DNA of 64,000 nt. Origin: Nymphaea colorata. Its lineage: Eukaryota > Streptophyta > Magnoliopsida > Nymphaeales > Nymphaeaceae. Within the stretch, counting starts at the first letter, position 1, and every line of letters begins with the position of its first letter. A program made the translations under genes and the position numbers. Of this stretch, positions 60,035-64,000 are shown piece by piece. The notes under the pieces are model-generated. The model was not told the DNA's origin. It searched no databases and was given only the letters and a program-made list of their open reading frames with translations. Where the stretch lies: the NCBI RefSeq assembly GCF_008831285.2, contig NC_045142.1, positions 20,525,354 through 20,589,353 of the forward strand, given 5' to 3'.

Positions 60035-60870
60035 AGGAAAGTATTTATTGGGTCGGCCCTAGGGTCAAAAGGCTGCCCTTGGCCCCGACTCAATATGGGC
60101 CGGGTACCTGTTAGGACGAGACCCGGCATCGACCAAGACCTCTGCCAGATGCCGATCCTCTCCCATGATCTCTCGGAAGAGCCGTTGGACAAAACTAAAA
60201 ACAAGTTATTTACAAGATGAATACCCAGCCGGACAGCAACCCCGGCTCAAAAATCCCTGGGAAGTAAAATACAGGAGAGGTTACCCTCCCAAAAGCTTGA
60301 ACCTACTACAAATTGCTAGAAGGTTGTGAGGCTAGTACAAGCGTGATCAATACATGAATATCTCTCCTCACTCAACAAACCATTCAAGCATGCACATCCA
60401 ACACATCCTGTCATACATGCCTAGGACGGCCAAACCATACCCAAGCCCATAGGTGGTCAGGCAGCCCATGGTCATGTTTTCAGCACTTGTGCCTCCAAGG
60501 TACCACTGTGGATGCCAAGGCTATTGCCGGTTATAAAGCAAAAGACCCAAAGAATCCCATTGTTATACGGAGGGAAGAAGTATACCTGCCAGTCGGTCCT
60601 GGCTTAGGGCAGCAAAGGACTCAGGTGAGAACCGGCAGCTTGGTGCTGCCCTCAAGTATTTCAGCAACCGAGGATGAAGGACTCGGCCCACCTGGCCGAG
60701 GGAAGTGAAAGCTTCTGCCGATTGCTGCTGGAATACAAGAGGGGTCTCCTTCTCGGCTACGGCAATCCTTGCTGGTGATGAGTAGGCTCCAGTGGATAGA
60801 GGCTCGGTTGCCTCGAAGGTGAAGGCGCTCCTTGATTCTGCCATAGAGGATAGGTCTGCCTTGGTGAGGA
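60035..60870. repeat. repeat family H, copy H3
   Basis: Near-identical to H2, same junction with the protease scrap. Confidence 0.6.
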
Positions 60871-60920
60871 TATTTGAAGGTGGAAGCTTCCAGTCTGCAT
60901 TAGCGAAATGAAAGGTTATC
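60871..60920 (-). pseudogene. 50-bp aspartic protease scrap next to LINE A3
   Basis: Same sequence and position as 43371-43420. Confidence 0.75.
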
Positions 60921-63665
60921 ATGGCTAAAAGAAGGGATAATAACAGCAAACTATTTCATGCTATGTTGAAGAAAATGTCCAAAAAAATGGACTCTTGCAC
61001 ATGAAGATGGATGATGGGGAGTTTTATGAGGACGATAAAATTCTTTCAGCATGTACTTATTTTTAAAGATTTTTTGCCAGTGACAACTCAACAAAAATGA
61101 TTATGGATGAGCTTGCTGTTGGCCACTGCATATTTATAAAAGGAAACTTAACGGACAAAAGTCCCACTTCAGATGAGGAAGTGTAATAGGCTGTTGTGGG
61201 TGCCAACTCCAATAGTGCACCAGGTCTGGATGGGTTTCCGAATTTGTTCTTTCAAAATAATTGGGACATGGTAAGGACTAATATCACCGTCGCAATTAGA
61301 GATTTTTTTTAGAAAGGAAAGTTTGTTAAGAAACTAGGCAGAAATCATATAATCTTAATTGTTCAATTTGATTTAGAATTTGTTAAGCAACTAGTGTACT
61401 GAAATTTATTTTCAGAATCATGGTTTCAAGAATGAAGAAGGTACTAAAGTGGGTCATTTCCAACATGCAAGGTTGTTTTTTGTAAGATAGAAACATCCAT
61501 CAATCTCTCCTCCTTGTGCTTGGATATTTTCAGGGTCTGAAAAAAGATACCCTTTATCTTCATTTTTATTCCTCATTGTTATGAAAATATTTTCACGTAC
61601 ATTGCAAGCTGCAATGGAAAGAAGAATGATTGAAGTCCCGCATATTGGAAGAGGCATAGAGGGAGTTTTTTCTACAATCTACGCTGATGACATCTTGATT
61701 TTCTTAAAAGCCTTCAAGAATGGCTTTCTTCATCTACAATTTTTTTTTCCTATTTGAACTCCATGCTGGAATGATGATTAACCTTCAAAAATCAGCATTC
61801 TTCTCTTTCAATATGGTCCAAAGCAAGATTGCAAGTATTTGTAATCAGTTTGGCTAGAGCCTAGGACAGTTTCCTACTCGACATTTGGGTCTCCCTCCCA
61901 AGCCAACGAATTTGAGAACGTTGATCTGATTCTTATTGTTTTAAAAATGCAAAGTAGACTAAGTTTATGAAAACGAATGCTACTTTCCTATGCAGGTAGG
62001 ATCTGATTGATCAAATCAGTATTAGAAGCACTTTGTATTTGCTGGATGTTGCTGTTCAAGTGCCCGCTTGGTGTCATTAAGAAAATAGAACAGATTATGT
62101 GCAGTTTTTTATAGGAACAGTCAGACGCAGGTAAGCCCCATTTAAATGCCTTGAATGTCTTGACTTTTCATAAATAGGAAGGTGGGATGAGTATTATAAA
62201 ATTTAAAGAGGTCAATGAAGCTAACCTGTTGCTTCTAGGATGTACAATAGGAAGGTGGGATGAGTATTATGCATGAACAAATATTTGAGTAGGAAAAGTC
62301 TTGGTATGTGGAAATGTTTCCCAATATTTCTTCTCTTGGTGAGGATCTAATCTGTTACTTGAAAGGTGATGAATGGAGAGCTGACGAAGTTCTGGGTAGA
62401 CTGCGGGGATGTTTTACTCAAGCAGATTCCATTGGATCTGTTTGGGGAGGCAGAACCTTTCCTTCGAAAGTCTGTTAAGGAAATGTTAAAACAGCACCAC
62501 ATTGAGTGAAATCTATGGAGACATGTGCAATGCATTGGAGATTGCCTTCAACTTTGGCTCATGCAAAGTGCAGATTTTCTTTGTTCTAAAGAAAATTGTA
62601 AACCTGTAAAGTTTGTGAGCCAAAAATCTAGAATTCATGGTCACCTGTAAAGTTTGTGGGATACTTATGCTATGAACATTTAGCAATACATCTATTCATG
62701 GTTGATAAATTCCATAGGATAGACTCTTTCTCTATCTGGAACTGGTGGTGGAGGAAGAGGTTCTCATGTAAAGAATTCGGATGGTGTTGGCATGCCTGCT
62801 TCAACATCATAATCTGGAAGCTATGCTGTTCCAAAAATCAGGTGGTGCTAAAGAGGTGGTTAAGATCAAGCATGAATAAACAACAATAAGGAAAATGTGT
62901 AAAATAGGTGATAAATATCTGGCTACAAACCATAATTTTCATTCCTTTTTGGCATTGTCAGAGTAGAGATGAGTGGTGGATGGAAATGGTCACTGCTTGT
63001 GTTGCAAATGTTTATAAAGTGGCTGGTTCACTTTGGTTTAATGCCTCCCCAATCAGGAAAACCAGGTTGGTGGTACAAAGGTTTCTTTTCTCAAACATGA
63101 TCAGAATTATGGATTCTGTTCTTACATAGAGGATTCCTGAAGACTGTCATGTTACTCTAATCACAAACTGTCATGCTCTTAGTTCTCGTGTCAAGGAACT
63201 AAGAGAGTGACGCTGGTTCTTTGGTAGGCTCAATAGTGAGAAGAAGGTTTTCCTCAAAGTGGTTAAAAATCACTTGTCTTTGGAGGCTATCTCTTTGCTG
63301 AGCGAGCAAGAGTGTCGAGGTTTAGTGATGCTGGTTCTTAATTGTGTTTTTTCTGTTGATTTTTTTTTCTTCTTTGTATTCTTTTTCATCATTAATGGAA
63401 GGGGAGACCCAGCCCGACTGCGTCGGAACAGTTCCTGGTCAAGGAAGGTGGTGGCATTTCTGGCCCCAAATGAAGGGACAAGGTATACATCACAGCATTG
63501 GAGCTTCATGCATTTTTGTCATTTTGCATCATTTTTAGCAATACAGGCAAAATTAGTAAGAACAAGATTCGTTTTGAATATTAATGTTTTCAAGAACGAA
63601 GAACCAATATAAATATAAATATAATTAAAAATACAGATAAATAAATATTAAATAAACAAATATAC
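60921..63665 (+). pseudogene. L1-type LINE ORF2 remnant, copy A3
   Basis: Same organisation as A2, including the about 205-bp loss of the DLSKAYDRVNW segment (at about 61521). One further base is missing near 61540 (GTCTGAAAAAAG), so the YADD-bearing piece is out of frame with its upstream part. The C-terminal zinc-finger-like frame is retained at 62656-62889, and the AATATAA tail is at about 63605-63665. At several sites near the 3' end it agrees with A1 against A2 (for example GGGGAGACCC). Confidence 0.85.
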
Positions 63666-64000
63666 ATATATATTCATTTTAATCTTCTAGATGTTGGACG
63701 ACTAAAAGATTTAAAATATGTCACTGACAACACCATAAATCATTCCTAAAAGTGCCATAAATAGGTACTATGTGATACACTATTGCTAATACAGCTGCAT
63801 GCTTTAGCGACCGATTTTTTTTTTTTAGAAATAAGAAAAGATCTGACATATGACAAATTTGAACATGTGTGTGTGTTGGTCATATATCTCAAAATAAAAA
63901 ATTATTTGCTAAAATATAGACACTGAAGGGGTATTAGCAACGGTTTATAGTGTTTATAATAGTTTGTAGTGATTTCAACAACTGTTTGTGGTGCTTTCAA
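63666..64000. repeat. start of the A spacer in unit 3
   Basis: Copy of 9236-9610, with a short deletion after GTGTGTGT near 63875 and another near 63950. Cut by the window edge. Confidence 0.8.

Larger units (their letters stand above)
54954..64000. repeat. duplicated composite block, unit 3
   Basis: Near-identical to 37770 onward: B2 protease pseudogene, spacer, RNase H-like relic (59755-60030), H3, protease scrap, LINE A3. Continues past the window edge. Confidence 0.9.

Noticed and set aside
63259-63612. 117-codon + frame with a poly-Phe stretch
   Set aside because: Read-through of the LINE 3' end and a T-tract; not conserved as an open frame in A1.

Overview
This window comes from a plant nuclear genome, almost certainly an angiosperm. 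The evidence is plant-type Ty1/copia and Ty3/gypsy polyprotein relics, an L1-type plant LINE, a CDR1-like aspartic protease family, a Tourist-like MITE, AT-rich spacer and many (TA)n microsatellites. The species cannot be told from the sequence. No intact, confidently expressed host gene is visible. Nearly everything recognisable is a broken transposable element or pseudogene, and two 100-N gaps (21985-22084 and 54854-54953) split the window into three contigs.

Layout. 1-4400: AT-rich spacer, a few anonymous ORFs, a 74-bp tandem duplication and a G-rich tract. 4440-5440: repeat family H. 5444-6570: a copia 5' LTR, its primer-binding site and a gag-deleted protease/integrase-start ORF, cut at 6571 by block A1. 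6571-17620 (unit 1): LINE ORF2 relic, spacer, repeat E, copia RT/RNase H, a probable copia LTR, a second copia protease/integrase relic, then repeats E and F. 17620-21190: no recognisable gene. 21190-21924: CT-rich tandem repeats. After the first gap: a copia RT fragment, two exon-like segments on the minus strand and AT-rich DNA to about 28.8 kb. 29.2-33.49 kb: a Ty3/gypsy-type relic preceded by a plant-mobile-domain-like ORF. 33.49-35.1 kb: 5' half of an aspartic protease pseudogene (B0).

37.77-54.85 kb (unit 2) carries aspartic protease pseudogene B1, spacer with a small anonymous ORF, repeat H, a 50-bp protease scrap, LINE A2, repeats E and F, a longer copia relic, the second copia relic and repeat E again. 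54.95-64.0 kb (unit 3, after the second gap) repeats unit 2 from its first base (B2, H, LINE A3) and runs off the window.

How it fits together. The dominant signal is duplication of a composite block built from dead retroelements plus a dead protease gene. Units 2 and 3 look nearly identical by eye and meet exactly at a gap, so they are either a recent tandem duplication of about 17.2-17.5 kb or two haplotypes placed end to end by the assembler. Unit 1 is a true dispersed copy, because its flanks differ. I found no convincing new biological system. The most unusual points are the plant-mobile-domain ORF beside gypsy genes, the in-frame copia/LINE chimeric ORF, and the protease family in which every copy has lost its first catalytic Asp.
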